64,000 nt of DNA from JALORV01 sp963703945 (GTDB lineage Bacteria; Pseudomonadota; Gammaproteobacteria; Burkholderiales; Burkholderiaceae_F), in contig CAVPGM010000026.1 in the NCBI GenBank assembly GCA_963703945.1, positions 18,441-82,440 of the forward strand, read 5' to 3'. The notes beneath the pieces were generated by a model. It was not told where the DNA came from. It was given only the letters and a program-made list of their open reading frames with translations, and made no database searches. Of this stretch, positions 24,921 through 36,455 are shown piece after piece. The number at the start of each line of letters is the position of its first letter. Within the stretch, counting starts at the first letter, position 1. Both the position numbers and the translations under genes were made by a program.

Positions 24921-27332
24921 TCAGCGCAACTGCCGGACCAGCGCGCTGACTTCCGGGTCGTTCGGGAAGGCTTGCGCCAGCTTCGTCGCCGTCAGCCGCG
25001 CTGCTTCGGGCTGCCCCGCGTCGCGCTGCATCGTCGCCAGCGCGATCAGCATGTCACGGCTGTTTGGCCAGCGTGCGACGGCCCGCTCGAGCAACTTGAT
25101 GGCCTCGGCCGGGCGCCGCGCCGAATGAAGCGCGACCGCGTAGACATAGGTGTAACGCGGCTCTGCCGGGGCGAGCTGTGCTGCGCGTTCAAGTTCCTGC
25201 AGTGCCAGCTTGTGGTCGCCCAGTCGCACCAGTGTCAGGCCGAGCGCGTGATGCAACGAGGCGTCCCGCGGCGCACGTGCCAGCCCCTTGCTCAGCGTTG
25301 CGCGCGCTTCGTCGTCGCGGCCCTGTACGCGCCAGGCGTCGGCGGCGTTCAGGTAGGCGGGGACGAAGTTCGGGTCCAGCTCCAGAGCCTGAGCGAAGGC
25401 AACCTGTGCCTCGTCGTGCTTGCCGAGCCGCGCCTGGAACGATCCCAGCGCGGTTCGCGCCTCGGGGCGATCCGCCGTGTAGCGCAGCGTCGCGAGGTAC
25501 TCGTCGGAGGCCTTCTGCCACGCCGCGCGCTGCTCCGCTGTCAGCGTCTGCTGCAGCCCGGCCAGGACGCGCGCGGCCTCGATGCGGACCACGCGCAGCG
25601 GATCGCTCAGCAGCGGCGCGAGCAGGCGTGACTGCTCCTGTGGCGGCAGCGCCTCGGCCAGGTGCACGGCCGCCAGCCGCAGCAGCGGCTGGGTGTCGCG
25701 TGCCGCACGCTGTGCACTGGAAGCGTCGCTGGAGGTCTGAGCCAGGCGCTCGATCGCCGATGCGCGTGCGATCGGCGGCATCGCAAGATCGTTGGCAATC
25801 GCCGCGAGCGAGGCCGTGGCGCCCTGTCCGGCTTCGCTCGCATGAAACGTCGATGCAAAGTTCTGGAATCCGGCCGCATCGCGCCCGAGCCAGCCGCGCA
25901 CCGCGTCGGCGGCCCAGCGTGCGTCGCGATCCTTATGGCAGGCGCTGCAGGCATTCGGCACTCCGAATGCGACCGACTGATCGGGGCGCGGCACGCGCAG
26001 ACTGTGGTCGCGTCGCCCGTCGACGACCATGTAGGTCGTCGTCGGCATGTGGCAGTCGGCGCACTGCGCGCCGGCCGACCCGGCCTTGTGATGGTGATGC
26101 GACGGTGCGTCGTACTTGCCCGGCGCGTGGCACTGTCCGCAGACCGCGTTGCCATCGACTCGCAGCTTCTGCGTATGCGGATCGTGGCAGTCGCTGCAGG
26201 TCACGCCCTGTCGGTGCATCCGGCTTTGCAGCCAGGAACCCCAGATGAAGACCTCGTCGCGCTGCTGGCCGTCGACCCAGTAGAGCGGCGCCACCAGCAG
26301 CGATGGCAGATAGTGGTCGAGGAACGGCGCGCCGGCCCGATAGCCCTCGGCGATCTGCGCGCGCCGCGCATGGCACTGCGCGCAGACTTCGATCTCGCGC
26401 TCGGTCGTGCGCTCGCGGCTGCGTTTCGCGTTGCCGGACGCCGGATCGATGCTCCAACTGACGCCGCGCCGCTCGTCGAGCTGCACCGTCAAGCCTTTCG
26501 CATCGTCAGCGGACTTCGTCCGCGTCCAGGCGATATGCGCCGATCCCGGTCCGTGACACGACTCGCAGCCGATCGCGATCTCGTTCCAGCGTGTATCGAA
26601 CGCGTTGTTCGCGGCGTCGTAGCCCTTGGTGATCTGGCTCGAATGACAGTCCGCACACATGAAATTCCAGTTCTGCGAGCGCTGCGTCCAGTGCAGTTCG
26701 TCGCGGAAATCGAGCTTCTCGTCCGGGTACTGGCGGAACCAGCGCTGGCCGCCCTTCTCCTTCGGGCGCGTATCCCAGCTCAGCGCGAGAGCCTGAAGGC
26801 GGCCGCCCGGCAATTCGACCAGGTACTGCTGCAGCGGCTCGACGCCGAACGTGTACTTGATCTCGTAGTCGGCGAGCTTGCCGTCCGGCCCATCGGTGCG
26901 GACGAAGAACTTGCCGTCGCGCGTGAAGAAACTCGACGTCACGCCCTGGAAGGTGAACTTCGCGTCGTTGAAGTCGCCGCGCACGGTCTCGGCGGTCGCG
27001 TGCTGCATCGCGCGTGCGTGCTGCGAAGACGTCCAGGCTGCGTATTCCTGCGCGTGGCACGCCTTGCACTCGCCGCTGCCGACGAAGTTCGCCGAGACCG
27101 GTACAGCCGGCGCGGCCGGCGTCGGGCTAGTGGGCGCCGGTGCGCGCCCGACGAGCCACGCCAGAGCCGCGAGCAGCGCCACCGCCGCAAGCGCGGCCAG
27201 CACCCAGGCCCAGCGCGGCGACGCGCGGGTCTCCTTGCGCTCGGCGGCCGGGGGCGATACGGGGACCGAAGAGATCGTCTGGCGGTGGGGCTTGCGTTTG
27301 CTCACTGAAGAAACGGCTGATCGCGGACGCAC
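24921..27332 (-). CDS. Octaheme c-type cytochrome with C-terminal TPR domain
   Basis: 803 residues. One N-terminal membrane helix (WVLAALAAVALLAALAWLV), then eight CxxCH motifs: CKACH, CADCH, CESCH, CAQCH, CSDCH, CGQCH, CADCH and CSACH, of the NapC/multihaem 'cytochrome c family with TPR' type. After about residue 500 come HEAT-like and at least four TPR repeats (AQVAFAQALELDPNFVPAYL). Start GTG 27332 follows AAGGATG; GTG at 27305 is possible. Periplasmic electron transfer is likely, the TPRs mediating docking. No frame breaks in 2.4 kb. Confidence 0.88.
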   Translation of the reverse strand: MRPRSAVSSVSKRKPHRQTISSVPVSPPAAERKETRASPRWAWVLAALAAVALLAALAWLVGRAPAPTSPTPAAPAVPVSANFVGSGECKACHAQEYAAWTSSQHARAMQHATAETVRGDFNDAKFTFQGVTSSFFTRDGKFFVRTDGPDGKLADYEIKYTFGVEPLQQYLVELPGGRLQALALSWDTRPKEKGGQRWFRQYPDEKLDFRDELHWTQRSQNWNFMCADCHSSQITKGYDAANNAFDTRWNEIAIGCESCHGPGSAHIAWTRTKSADDAKGLTVQLDERRGVSWSIDPASGNAKRSRERTTEREIEVCAQCHARRAQIAEGYRAGAPFLDHYLPSLLVAPLYWVDGQQRDEVFIWGSWLQSRMHRQGVTCSDCHDPHTQKLRVDGNAVCGQCHAPGKYDAPSHHHHKAGSAGAQCADCHMPTTTYMVVDGRRDHSLRVPRPDQSVAFGVPNACSACHKDRDARWAADAVRGWLGRDAAGFQNFASTFHASEAGQGATASLAAIANDLAMPPIARASAIERLAQTSSDASSAQRAARDTQPLLRLAAVHLAEALPPQEQSRLLAPLLSDPLRVVRIEAARVLAGLQQTLTAEQRAAWQKASDEYLATLRYTADRPEARTALGSFQARLGKHDEAQVAFAQALELDPNFVPAYLNAADAWRVQGRDDEARATLSKGLARAPRDASLHHALGLTLVRLGDHKLALQELERAAQLAPAEPRYTYVYAVALHSARRPAEAIKLLERAVARWPNSRDMLIALATMQRDAGQPEAARLTATKLAQAFPNDPEVSALVRQLR

Positions 27333-27512
27333 GGCATCCTTCCGCGCATGTTACGGCCCGCTCGGGGTGGGCCTCGCCTCAGCGCGGTGCGGGGTATATG
27401 ACTTTCCGGTCGTCCTTGATGCAGACGAAGATCCAGCCGCGCTTCGGGAGTCCGCGGTCGAATCGGCCGGCCATTGCACCGAAGGCCGGCCTTGCGGTCG
27501 GCCCTGGCCGTC

Positions 27513-28088
27513 TTACTTCGGATCGATCTTCGTGATCTTGTTGCCCTGCAGGCCGAGGCCGGCCATCAGGCCCTGCTGGCTGAAGATGAAGGCGTAGATG
27601 TCGTCCTTCATCGTCGTGGTCGTCGTCGACTTGGCCTTGCCCTCGTCCATCACGACGACGGTCGGGCCGACGCCGACTTCGAATCCCTGGGTGCTGTCGA
27701 GCGACTTCAGCGCGGCTTCGTTCATGAAGAACATCGCGTAGCCATAGGTCTGCGCTCCGGCCTGCAGGCCGCTCGAAATACCGGACGTGTTGTAGTAGCC
27801 CACCGCCTTGCCGCCCTTGAGCAAAGCACCATCGCCATACTGGCCGCCGATGCCCAGGCCGGCTTTCGTGATCTTCGGGAACACGAGAATCGCTTGCGCC
27901 TTGGCGCCGATCGTCTTGGCGGCCGGAACCTTGGCATAGAGGCTCTGCAGTGCCTGGTTGGCGTCGCGGCTGAGTTCGGCAGCCGACGCCGCTGCGGCCG
28001 GCGCAGCCGGTGCAAGAACCAGGGCCGTGGTTGCAGCAAGTGCGGCGATTCCGCGCGTCAGCCATTGAGCAGATGTCCGAGCATTCAT
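27513..28088 (-). CDS. SYLF-domain lipid-binding-like exported protein
   Basis: 191 residues: signal peptide ending near APAAAA, then the SYLF/Ysc84-like domain with AKAQAILVFPKITKAGLGIG, GALLKGGKAVGYYNTSG, GAQTYGYAMFFMNEAAL and FEVGVGPTVVVMDEG. Ysc84-type domains bind phosphoinositides in eukaryotes; bacterial secreted versions are of unknown role. Start ATG 28088. Complete. Confidence 0.85.
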   Translation of the reverse strand: MNARTSAQWLTRGIAALAATTALVLAPAAPAAAASAAELSRDANQALQSLYAKVPAAKTIGAKAQAILVFPKITKAGLGIGGQYGDGALLKGGKAVGYYNTSGISSGLQAGAQTYGYAMFFMNEAALKSLDSTQGFEVGVGPTVVVMDEGKAKSTTTTTMKDDIYAFIFSQQGLMAGLGLQGNKITKIDPK

Positions 28089-28241
28089 AGGGGTTTCCTC
28101 GCTGTCGTTGGATGTTGAGACGAGCCTCTCCCAGCCGGCAAGTCCCTCAGCATTGTGCCGCTGAAACGCATCGGTGCGTTGCGAACCGACAAAGAGCGCC
28201 GTACCGGAAACTCGGGTAAGCCGCGCGCCTGCCGAAGCCGC

Positions 28242-29316
28242 CTAGCGAGTCGCGGCCGTCCTCGCAGCGGCCGGGCCGCGGTGGAACCACAGCACCGACA
28301 GCAACGCCGCGAGCAGTGCGAATCCCGCCGCGATCCCGCTGAACAGTGCGCCGATCTCGGTCTGCTGCCGCTCCATGGCGAGCCGGGTATTGAGGTTCTG
28401 ATAGACGCTACGCAGATCGGCGGCCGTGCCGGCATGGAAGTATTCGCCGCCGGTGATCTTGGCGATCGCCTTCAGCGTCTCCTCGTCGAGCCGCACGTAG
28501 ATCTGATAGTCCTCGAAGCCGATCGTCGTGCCCGCAGCGTGCCGAAGCCGACGGTGTACACCCGCACGCCGCGGTCGGCCGCGAGCTTGGCGATCTGGAT
28601 CGGATCCGGGCCGGTGGTGCGACGGCCGTCGGACATCAGGATGATCACGCCCGACGTGAAAGACCCCGGGGCGACCGGCTCGCGCGGCGGCCGGCCTTCG
28701 TCGCTGAAGCGTGGCCGGTCGATCGAGTACTCCGGTCGGCCGCAGGGCCATGCTGACCGACTCGAGGTCGAGCCCGTCATCCGGGAACAGCATGCCGAGC
28801 GCGAGGATCAGTCCGCTGCCGGTCGCGGTGGCCCGCTGCAGCTGAAAGCGATCGATCGCGGCCAGCATGTCGGGCTTGTTCTCGGTCGGCGTCTGAACGA
28901 CGGCCGCGGTGCCGGCGAACGAAACGATACCGAGGCGTACATTGCGCAGGCAGCTCCTCGATGAACGCCTTGGCGGCGTTCTGCGCGGCGATCAGTCGAT
29001 TCGGTTCGACGTCGGTCGCCCGCATGCTGAGCGAAACGTCCATGGCCATCGCGATCGTCATGTATTGCGCCGGCAGCACGACCGACGCCGTCGGTCGTGC
29101 GAGCGCAAGGATGCCCGACAGCAGCGCCAGCGCGAGCAGCGCGGGCGGGACATGCCGGCGCAGCCGCTGGCCGGTGCCGATCGAGTCGCGCACAAGCAGC
29201 AGGCTGGCGTAACGGAGCGCCGTGCGCTTGCGACGCCGCAACGCCACGACATAAGCGCCGACCAGCGGGACGATCAGCAGCAGCAGCCACAGCATTTCCG
29301 GCCAGAGAAATCGCAT
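28242..29316 (-). CDS. BatA-like VWA membrane protein, frame-broken
   Basis: Two N-terminal membrane helices (PEMLWLLLLIVPLVGAYVVA and a second near residue 60), a VWA domain with the MIDAS motif MDVSLSMRATD, FEDYQIYVRLDEETLKAIA, and a C-terminal helix near ALFSGIAAGFALLAALLSVL. At least three frame changes, near 28530, 28740 and 28945. Start ATG 29316. It is a paralogue of the VWA protein at 32914-33946 (same EPNRL/APNRM and TGGEYF/THAEYF blocks), facing away from the MoxR operon. Confidence 0.82.
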
Positions 29317-29775
29317 CGCCGGTCCTCGCAGAACCTTTTCGATCAAACACCGGACCAAGCCAGAGGCGCGGTCCGTGCGGACACTCTAGCACTGACCGTT
29401 TCAGCGGCTGAAAGTGCAGTCGGATTGCAGCAATTCCGGTTCCGCAGGCATGTCGCGTGCAGACGGGGCGATCGGTGTCTTATTCGGTCACCCGGCGCCA
29501 GCGCGGCGTGATACTTTTTCCCCGGCGAGGACAGAACTATCTCAGAAGTCCCTGGATCGCTTGCAAGAGAAGCGGGCGGATGCAGGCGGCTGGGAAGGAC
29601 TGCAGCCTACGGCCGAGCAGCCAACGTGACACTTGTTTCGTGGCGACCCTGCGGGGCGGCGCATCGGGCGCATGGCATGAAGCGGCTCGGGCTTTACAGC
29701 AGTGGTCCCGTCGCCCGCAGCCCTGCGCCCCATGCGACCCCGCCGCGACCACCGGGGTTCGATAGGTTCTAGTCG
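29317..29775. other. 459-base intergenic region, nothing recognised
   Basis: Divergent gap between the VWA gene and the HtrA-like protease. Short open frames here have no family resemblance and no ribosome-binding site. It presumably holds promoters for both flanking genes, but I found no convincing -35/-10 pair. Confidence 0.4.
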
Positions 29776-30717
29776 ATGAAGAAGCCAACGCTATACAGCA
29801 CGGCCCGCCGGCCCGCCGGCGGCGAGCCGCGGCCGGCTGCCGCAAACGCGGCGCCTGCTGCTGCCGCTGTGGCACCCGCAATCGAGCCGGTTCCGCGCAG
29901 TGGCGGCAAGTTGCGGCGTTTCCTCACACGGCATGATCGCGCCCTGGTGTTCTGCGCCGGCCTGGTTTGCGCGCTTGCGGTCATCGTCGCGCGCGACGCG
30001 ATGCGACCGAAGCCGATGGCGCTGACCCAGGACGACATCGACAGCGCCGTCCTTCACACCTTCGAGAACAAGACGCTTCCGTCACGGGCCGCCAAGGCCG
30101 CGGACATCGTCATGCCCTCGGTCGTCCGCGTACAGGGCTACAACGGCGAGGAAAACGACGAGCCCGGGTCCGGCACGCAGATGCAGGGAGTCGGCTCAGG
30201 TGTCGTCATCGTCGACAACGGCATCATCCTCACCAACCTGCATGTCGTCGCCGGGTCCAAGCGGGTCACGGTCAAGTTCTTCGACGGCAGCGAGTCCGAG
30301 GTCGACATGGTGCGCGCCTATCCTGAAAACGACCTCGCGGTCATCAAGGCGCGCAAGCTGCCGGACGATCTCGAAACGGCCACGCTCGGATCGACCGCCA
30401 ACCTGCGCCCCGGCGACGAAGTGGTGGCGGTCGGATTTCCGTTCGGCATCGGGCCGTCGGTTTCCGCCGGCGTGGTGTCGGGGCTTGATCGCAGCTTCCG
30501 CTCGCCCGAAGGCAAGCAGGTGATGACGGGACTGATCCAGTTCGACGCGGCGGCCAATCCGGGCAATTCGGGCGGCCCATTGGTCACGATGGACGGCGAG
30601 GTCGTCGGCATCGTCACCGCGATCCTCAATCCGACTCCGGCGCGCACCTTCATCGGCATCGGCTTTGCGGCCACGATCGAGAGCGCGGGCGGCGCGGTCG
30701 GCATTCCTCCGTTTTGA
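29776..30717 (+). CDS. Membrane-anchored HtrA-like serine protease without PDZ domain
   Basis: 313 residues. A Pro/Ala-rich cytoplasmic start, one membrane helix (ALVFCAGLVCALAVIVA), then a trypsin-like domain with catalytic His in ILTNLHVVAG, Asp in PENDLAVIKA and Ser in ANPGNSGGPLV. The protein stops shortly after the domain (FIGIGFAATIESAGGAVG), so no PDZ is present. Followed by two hairpins and then a MoxR operon. Likely periplasmic quality control. Confidence 0.88.
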   Translation: MKKPTLYSTARRPAGGEPRPAAANAAPAAAAVAPAIEPVPRSGGKLRRFLTRHDRALVFCAGLVCALAVIVARDAMRPKPMALTQDDIDSAVLHTFENKTLPSRAAKAADIVMPSVVRVQGYNGEENDEPGSGTQMQGVGSGVVIVDNGIILTNLHVVAGSKRVTVKFFDGSESEVDMVRAYPENDLAVIKARKLPDDLETATLGSTANLRPGDEVVAVGFPFGIGPSVSAGVVSGLDRSFRSPEGKQVMTGLIQFDAAANPGNSGGPLVTMDGEVVGIVTAILNPTPARTFIGIGFAATIESAGGAVGIPPF

Positions 30718-30718
30718 G

Positions 30719-30748
30719 CGCGCAAAAGTGCACACCTACTTTTGCGCG
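30719..30748 (+). terminator. 11-bp perfect hairpin at the end of the protease gene
   Basis: Arms 30719-30729 (CGCGCAAAAGT) and 30738-30748 (ACTTTTGCGCG), 8-base loop. It begins 2 bases after the stop codon. No U-tract follows directly, but a second hairpin comes 10 bases later. Confidence 0.5.
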
Positions 30749-30758
30749 ACTGGCTTCC

Positions 30759-30790
30759 AAAAAATCGCTGGCGAAGCCAGACGATTTTTT
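30759..30790 (+). terminator. A-run/T-run hairpin, bidirectional terminator-like
   Basis: Arms AAAAAATCG (30759-30767) plus CTGGC (30768-30772) pair with GCCAG (30776-30780) and CGATTTTTT (30782-30790), with a GAA loop and one bulged A. The T6 on either strand fits intrinsic termination. It separates the protease from the MoxR operon. Confidence 0.65.
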
Positions 30791-30843
30791 GATGGTAACC
30801 GCAATGAAAGGCGCGACGGCGTCGCGATAGCAAAAGGTCAACC

Positions 30844-31832
<989 letters not shown>

Positions 31833-31858
<26 letters not shown>

Positions 31859-32900
31859 ACAGCCGGCGACTCCGCCCGCCGTCGCACCCGGCGGCGCGGC
31901 CGCGGCAAACGAGGCGGTCGCGGATTCCGCTCGCGTCGGGGGTCGGGTCGATCCCGAGCGCCTGCTGCGTCGGCTCGAGTGGACGGTATTGCGGCGACTC
32001 GACGGCCTGCTGCAGGGTGATTACCGGACGCTCTTCCGCGGCTTCGGCCTCGACCTGGCCGACCTGCACGAGTACCAGCTGCACGACGACGTGCGATACA
32101 TCGACTGGAACGTCACCGCCCGCCTGCAGATACCGCACGTGCGCGAGTTCCAGGAGGATCGCGAGGTGGCGGCCTGGTTCCTGCTCGATCTGTCGCCCTC
32201 GATCGACTTCGGTTCGCGTGAAGTGCGCAAGCGGGTTCTGTCGGCCGAACTTGTGGCGGTGCTGGCGCGGCTTTTTACACGCTACGGCAACCGGGTCGGG
32301 GCGGTGCTGCACGCCGATCGCGCGAACGAAGTGATCCCCGCGCGAAACGGTCGCCGCCACGTGCTGCATCTGCTCGACCGGATCGGCGCGATCGGCCTGA
32401 GCGCGCCGCAGGGTCGGGCGGGCCCGTCGCGCCCCGGCAAGGTCACCGATCTCGGTGAACTGCTCGCCGTCGCGCAGACGATGATCAAGCGCCGTTCGGT
32501 CGTGTTCGTCGTGTCGGATTTCATCAGCGCGCCCGGCTGGGGCCGGCGCATCGCGCAACTCGCGAGGCGTCACGAAGTGGTTGCTGTGCGGCTGACGGAC
32601 CCGATGGAAACCGAGTTGCCCGATCTCGGCCTGATCGTGATGCAGGACGCCGAAACCGGCGAGCAGTTGACCGTCGATACGCATGACAGCGCGTTTCGCC
32701 GGCGTTTTGCCGAGGCGGCCGAACGGCGCGAGCGGGAGCTGCGTGAGGCGCTTGCCGAAGCCGGCGTCGACTGCCTGGAATTGGCCACCGACGAGCCGCT
32801 CGATGCGGCGCTGCTGCGATTTACACGGCTGCGCAAGCGGCGCAGCCAGCTCGCGGTCGGAGGCGTTCCGGCCATTGTGGCCGAGCGTCAGGCTCGCTGA
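31833..32900 (+). CDS. DUF58 protein (VWA-like, MoxR partner)
   Basis: 355 residues with the DUF58 signature DDVRYIDWNVTARLQIPHVR plus a degenerate VWA region (VAAWFLLDLSPSIDFGS; VVFVVSDFISAPGW). Encoded inside the moxR-DUF58-VWA operon, overlapping moxR. Thought to help insert or activate envelope complexes. Complete. Confidence 0.9.
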
Positions 32901-32913
32901 GCGCAGTGGCGGA

Positions 32914-33946
32914 ATGACTCAGCTGTCCTTCTTGTGGCCACGGCTGCTGTGGTTGCTTGCTGGTGCTGCCGGCCGGCGTCGCTTTCTACGTCGCACTGTT
33001 GAAGCGCCGACGTCGCGCGGCTGCGCAGTTCGCGAGCCTGGAGACAATCGGCGCCTCGATGCACGGCTGGCGACGCGCGCTACCGCTGCTGCTGTGGCTG
33101 GTGGGGCTCACCGCGCTGCTGCTGGCGGTCGCGCGACCGCAGGCAACCATCACGCTGCCGTCGAGGGTCGAAACGGTGATGCTGGCCGTCGACATGTCGG
33201 GCAGCATGAAAGCGACCGACATCGCGCCCAACCGCATGGCTGCGGCGCGCGAGGCGGCCAAATCGTTCGTCGGCGAGCAACCGGACTACGTGCGCATCGG
33301 TGTGGTCGGCATCGCCGCCGCGGCGGCCGTGATGCAGTCGCCCACCACCAAGCGCGAGGACATCCTGTCGGCGCTCGAGCGGCTGGAACCGCAGCGCGGC
33401 ACCGCGCTCGGCAGCGGCCTGGTGATCGCGCTCGACACCGCGCTGCCCGACGCGCATATCGATGTCGATGGCTTCATCAACCCGCGCCCCCAGCGCGTGC
33501 CGGCGGTCGACAAGGCAGCCGATCCGGCCAAGTCGATCGCGCCCGGCGAGAACACCTCGGTGGCGATCGTGCTGCTGTCCGATGGACAGAGCAATGTCGG
33601 CCCGGACCCGCAGAAGGCGGCGGAGCTGGCCGCGAAGTATGGTGTGCGCGTGTATACCGTCGGCATGGGCACGCCCGAAGGCGCGATCGTCAAGACCGAC
33701 GGCTGGACGATGCGAACGCGGCTCGACGAGGATGCGCTGCAGAAGGTCGCGTCGACCACCCATGCCGAGTACTTCCGCGCTGCCAACGCGAACGAACTGA
33801 AGAAGATCTACCGGGTGCTCGGCGCCAAGCTCGCTTTCGAGAAGCAGCGGCCAACCGAGGTCACCGCGGTGTTCGCCGGACTCGGAGCGCTGTTGGCGAC
33901 CGCCGCCGGGCTGCTGTCGATGCTGTGGTTCAACCGCGTGCTCTGA
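32914..33946 (+). CDS. BatA-like VWA membrane protein, one frame break
   Basis: About 343 residues: two N-terminal membrane helices (VLPAGVAFYVALLK; WLVGLTALLLAVA), VWA domain with MIDAS VDMSGSMKATD and VLLSDGQSNVGPD, and a C-terminal helix ending LSMLWFNRVL. ATG 32914 and a break near 32955 in the first helix. Third gene of the MoxR operon. See the paralogue at 28242-29316. Confidence 0.88.
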
Positions 33947-34059
33947 GTCTCGGAATCAGTCGCAACAGCATCGTTCCGAATTCAGCGACGGCCCACAAGG
34001 TCGCAAATTCGACAAGGCCCTAGACTCTCGCGCCAGACGACTGACGAGGCAACCGGCAC

Positions 34060-36363
34060 ATGGTGAAGTTCGGCATCGGCCAGGCGATCACGCGGCGCGA
34101 GGACGATCGGCTGCTGACGGGGCGTGGGCGCTTCGTCGATGACATCCGGATGCCGAATGCGGTGCATGCGATGTTCGTGCGGTCGCCCCACGCGCACGCG
34201 CGGGTCGGAGCGATCGACGCCGCCGAGGCGCGCACGGTCGCAGCGGTGTCGTCGCTGTCCTGACCGGCACCGACCTGCGGGCCGACGGCGTCGGCGACTT
34301 CCCGACGAACCCGATGCTGAAGTCGGCGCCGGGCCAGCCGCCGACCGTCGGGCCTTTCCCGGCACTCGCGCTCGACGTGGTTCGCTTCGTCGGGCAACCG
34401 GTGGCGGTCGTGATCGCGGAGTCGCGCGAAGCGGCCGAGCGCGCCGCCAACTTAGTGGTGGTCGATTACGACCCGCTGCCGGCGGTGGCCAGTCTCGATG
34501 CCGCGCTCGCGCCGTCGGCGCCCATGGTCTGGCCCGATGCACCGGGCAACGTCGCTGGCAGCACGAACTACGGGGACAGCGCAGCTTGCGAGCGCGCATT
34601 TGCCGCGGCGGCTCATAAGGTGCGCATGACGGTCGACAACCAGCGGCTGGCTCCTGTGACGCTCGAGCCGCGCGGCTGCGTCGCCGAATTTGACGCGGCC
34701 TCGGGACGGCTCACCTTTCACGCGACTTCGCAGAACCCGGCCGGCTACCAGGGCACGCTCGCCAAGCTGCTCGATCTGCCGCCCGAGAAGGTGCGGGTCG
34801 TCGTCGGCGATGTCGGTGGCGGCTTCGGCATGAAAGCGCTGGTGCATCCGGAGGATGTCGTCTGCGCGTACGCGGCGCGCAAGCTGGGGCGCCCGGTGCG
34901 CTGGCGGGCGACGCGGCTCGAGGAATTCCAGGCGTCGAGCCATGGCCGCGACCAGCGCGCCGAGGGCGAACTCGCGCTCGATGCCGACGGCCGCATCCTC
35001 GCGCTGCGCGTGCGCATCGCGGGCTCGATCGGCGCCTACGGACACGCGGCCGGCGCAGTCATCCATCTGGCGATCGGGCCGAAGGTCACGACCGGCGTCT
35101 ACCACGTGCCGGTGCTCGACCTGCAGGCCAAGGCAGTGCTGACGAACACCAATGTCATCGGCGCGTATCGCGGCGCGGGCCGGCCCGAAGCGATCTACCT
35201 GATCGAGCGGCTGATGGATCGCGCGGCTGCGCAGCTCAAGCTCGACCCGACCGAACTGCGCCGGCGCAACCTGGTGCGGCCCGAGCAGATGCCCTATCGC
35301 AACGCGATGGGCGAAACCTACGACAGCGGCAACTTCGCGAACCTGCTCGATAGCGCATTGAAAGCCGCTGACTGGGCCGGCTTCGACGCGCGCAAGCGCG
35401 AGTCGCAGGCGCGCGGCAGGTTGCGTGGCCGCGCGGTCTCGACCTTCCTCGAGTGGACCGGCGTCGTGCACGAGGAAACGGTGCGGCTGCATGTCGAAGC
35501 CGACGGGCGCGTGCGCGTGTTCACCGCGATGCAGGCGATGGGTCAGGGCATCGAGACCAGCTACGTGCAGATCCTCGCCGAGACGCTGCAGATCGATCCC
35601 GATCGCATCGAGATCGTCCAGGGCGACAGCGATGTCGCGCAGGGCATCGGCAGCATGGGCAGCCGCTCGCTCTACATCGGCGGCTCGGCGATGCAGACCG
35701 CGTCGCAGCAGGCGATCGATGAGGCGCGCGCGCTGGCCGCGAAAGCGCTCGAAGCGCCCGGCGGCCGATCTGACCTATTCGAATGGCCGCTACAGCGTGG
35801 TCGGCACCGACCTCGGCATCGACCTCGCTGCGCTCGCGCAGAAGCAGTCCGAGCGCCGCATCGCGGTCACCACCGTGCAGAAAGTCGGCGGGCCATCCTG
35901 GCCCAACGGCTGCCACGTCTGCGAAGTCGAAGTCGAGCCCGAAACCGGACAGGTCGAGATCGTGCGCTACACCACGGTCGACGACGTCGGCCGGGTGATC
36001 AACCCGCTGATCGTTGCCGGCCAGGTGCATGGCGGCATCGCGCAGGCGGTCGGGCAGGCCTTGATGGAGCAGGTCGTCTACGACGCCGAGGGCCAGTTGC
36101 TGACCGGCTCGTTCATGGACTACGGCATTCCTCGCGCCGACGACCTGCCGGACTTCGACACGCATACCGACGAATCGCAGCCGTGCAAGATCAATCCGCT
36201 CGGCGCCAAGGGTGTCGGCGAACTCGGCACGGTCGGCGCGACACCGACCGTCGTCAACGCAATCGTCGATGCGCTGCGGCCGCTGGGTGTCGACGACATC
36301 GCGATGCCGGCCACGCCCGAGCGCGTCTGGCGCGCGATTCGGGCTGCGCGGAGGCTCCCTTGA
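34060..36363 (+). CDS. Molybdenum hydroxylase large subunit (xanthine dehydrogenase/CoxL family)
   Basis: About 767 residues; binds the molybdopterin cytosine dinucleotide cofactor and oxidises an aldehyde or N-heterocycle. Blocks: GIGQAITRREDDRLLTGRG, GDVGGGFGMK, active-site loop GAYRGAGRPEA (not the CO-dehydrogenase AYxCSFR), FTAMQAMGQGIETSY and the catalytic Glu in GAKGVGELGT. Breaks near 34250 (one base missing) and 35762 (one extra). The 2Fe-2S and FAD subunits normally beside it are absent from the window. Confidence 0.88.
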
Positions 36364-36393
36364 CCGTCTATGGACGCCTTGCCTCGCTCTGTA

Positions 36394-36410
36394 TAACGTC
36401 CCGGTAACGC
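36394..36410 (+). promoter_or_regulatory. Candidate SARP operator: TAACG direct repeat, 11-bp period
   Basis: TAACGTCCCGGTAACGC; TAACG starts at 36394 and 36405, one helical turn apart. A third TAACG is at 36418. It is 46 bases upstream of the regulator start and differs by one base from the copy at 39853-39869. SARP regulators bind direct repeats with 11-bp spacing (established for actinobacterial members). Confidence 0.6.
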
Positions 36411-36425
36411 ACACGCCTAACGATC

Positions 36426-36450
36426 GCTCCGTCGATTTCGCCGACGGAGC
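36426..36450 (+). terminator. 9-bp hairpin just before the regulator start
   Basis: GCTCCGTCG (36426-36434), 7-base loop, CGACGGAGC (36442-36450). No U-tract. It ends 5 bases before the GTG at 36456, where it would hide any ribosome-binding site. Either a terminator of the upstream hydroxylase gene or translational control; it also hints that the true start may be downstream. Confidence 0.4.
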
Positions 36451-36455
36451 CGAGC

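Noticed and set aside
29537..29881. Open frame in the 29.3-29.8 kb gap
   Set aside because: No ribosome-binding site, compositionally random, overlaps the protease start on the other strand.
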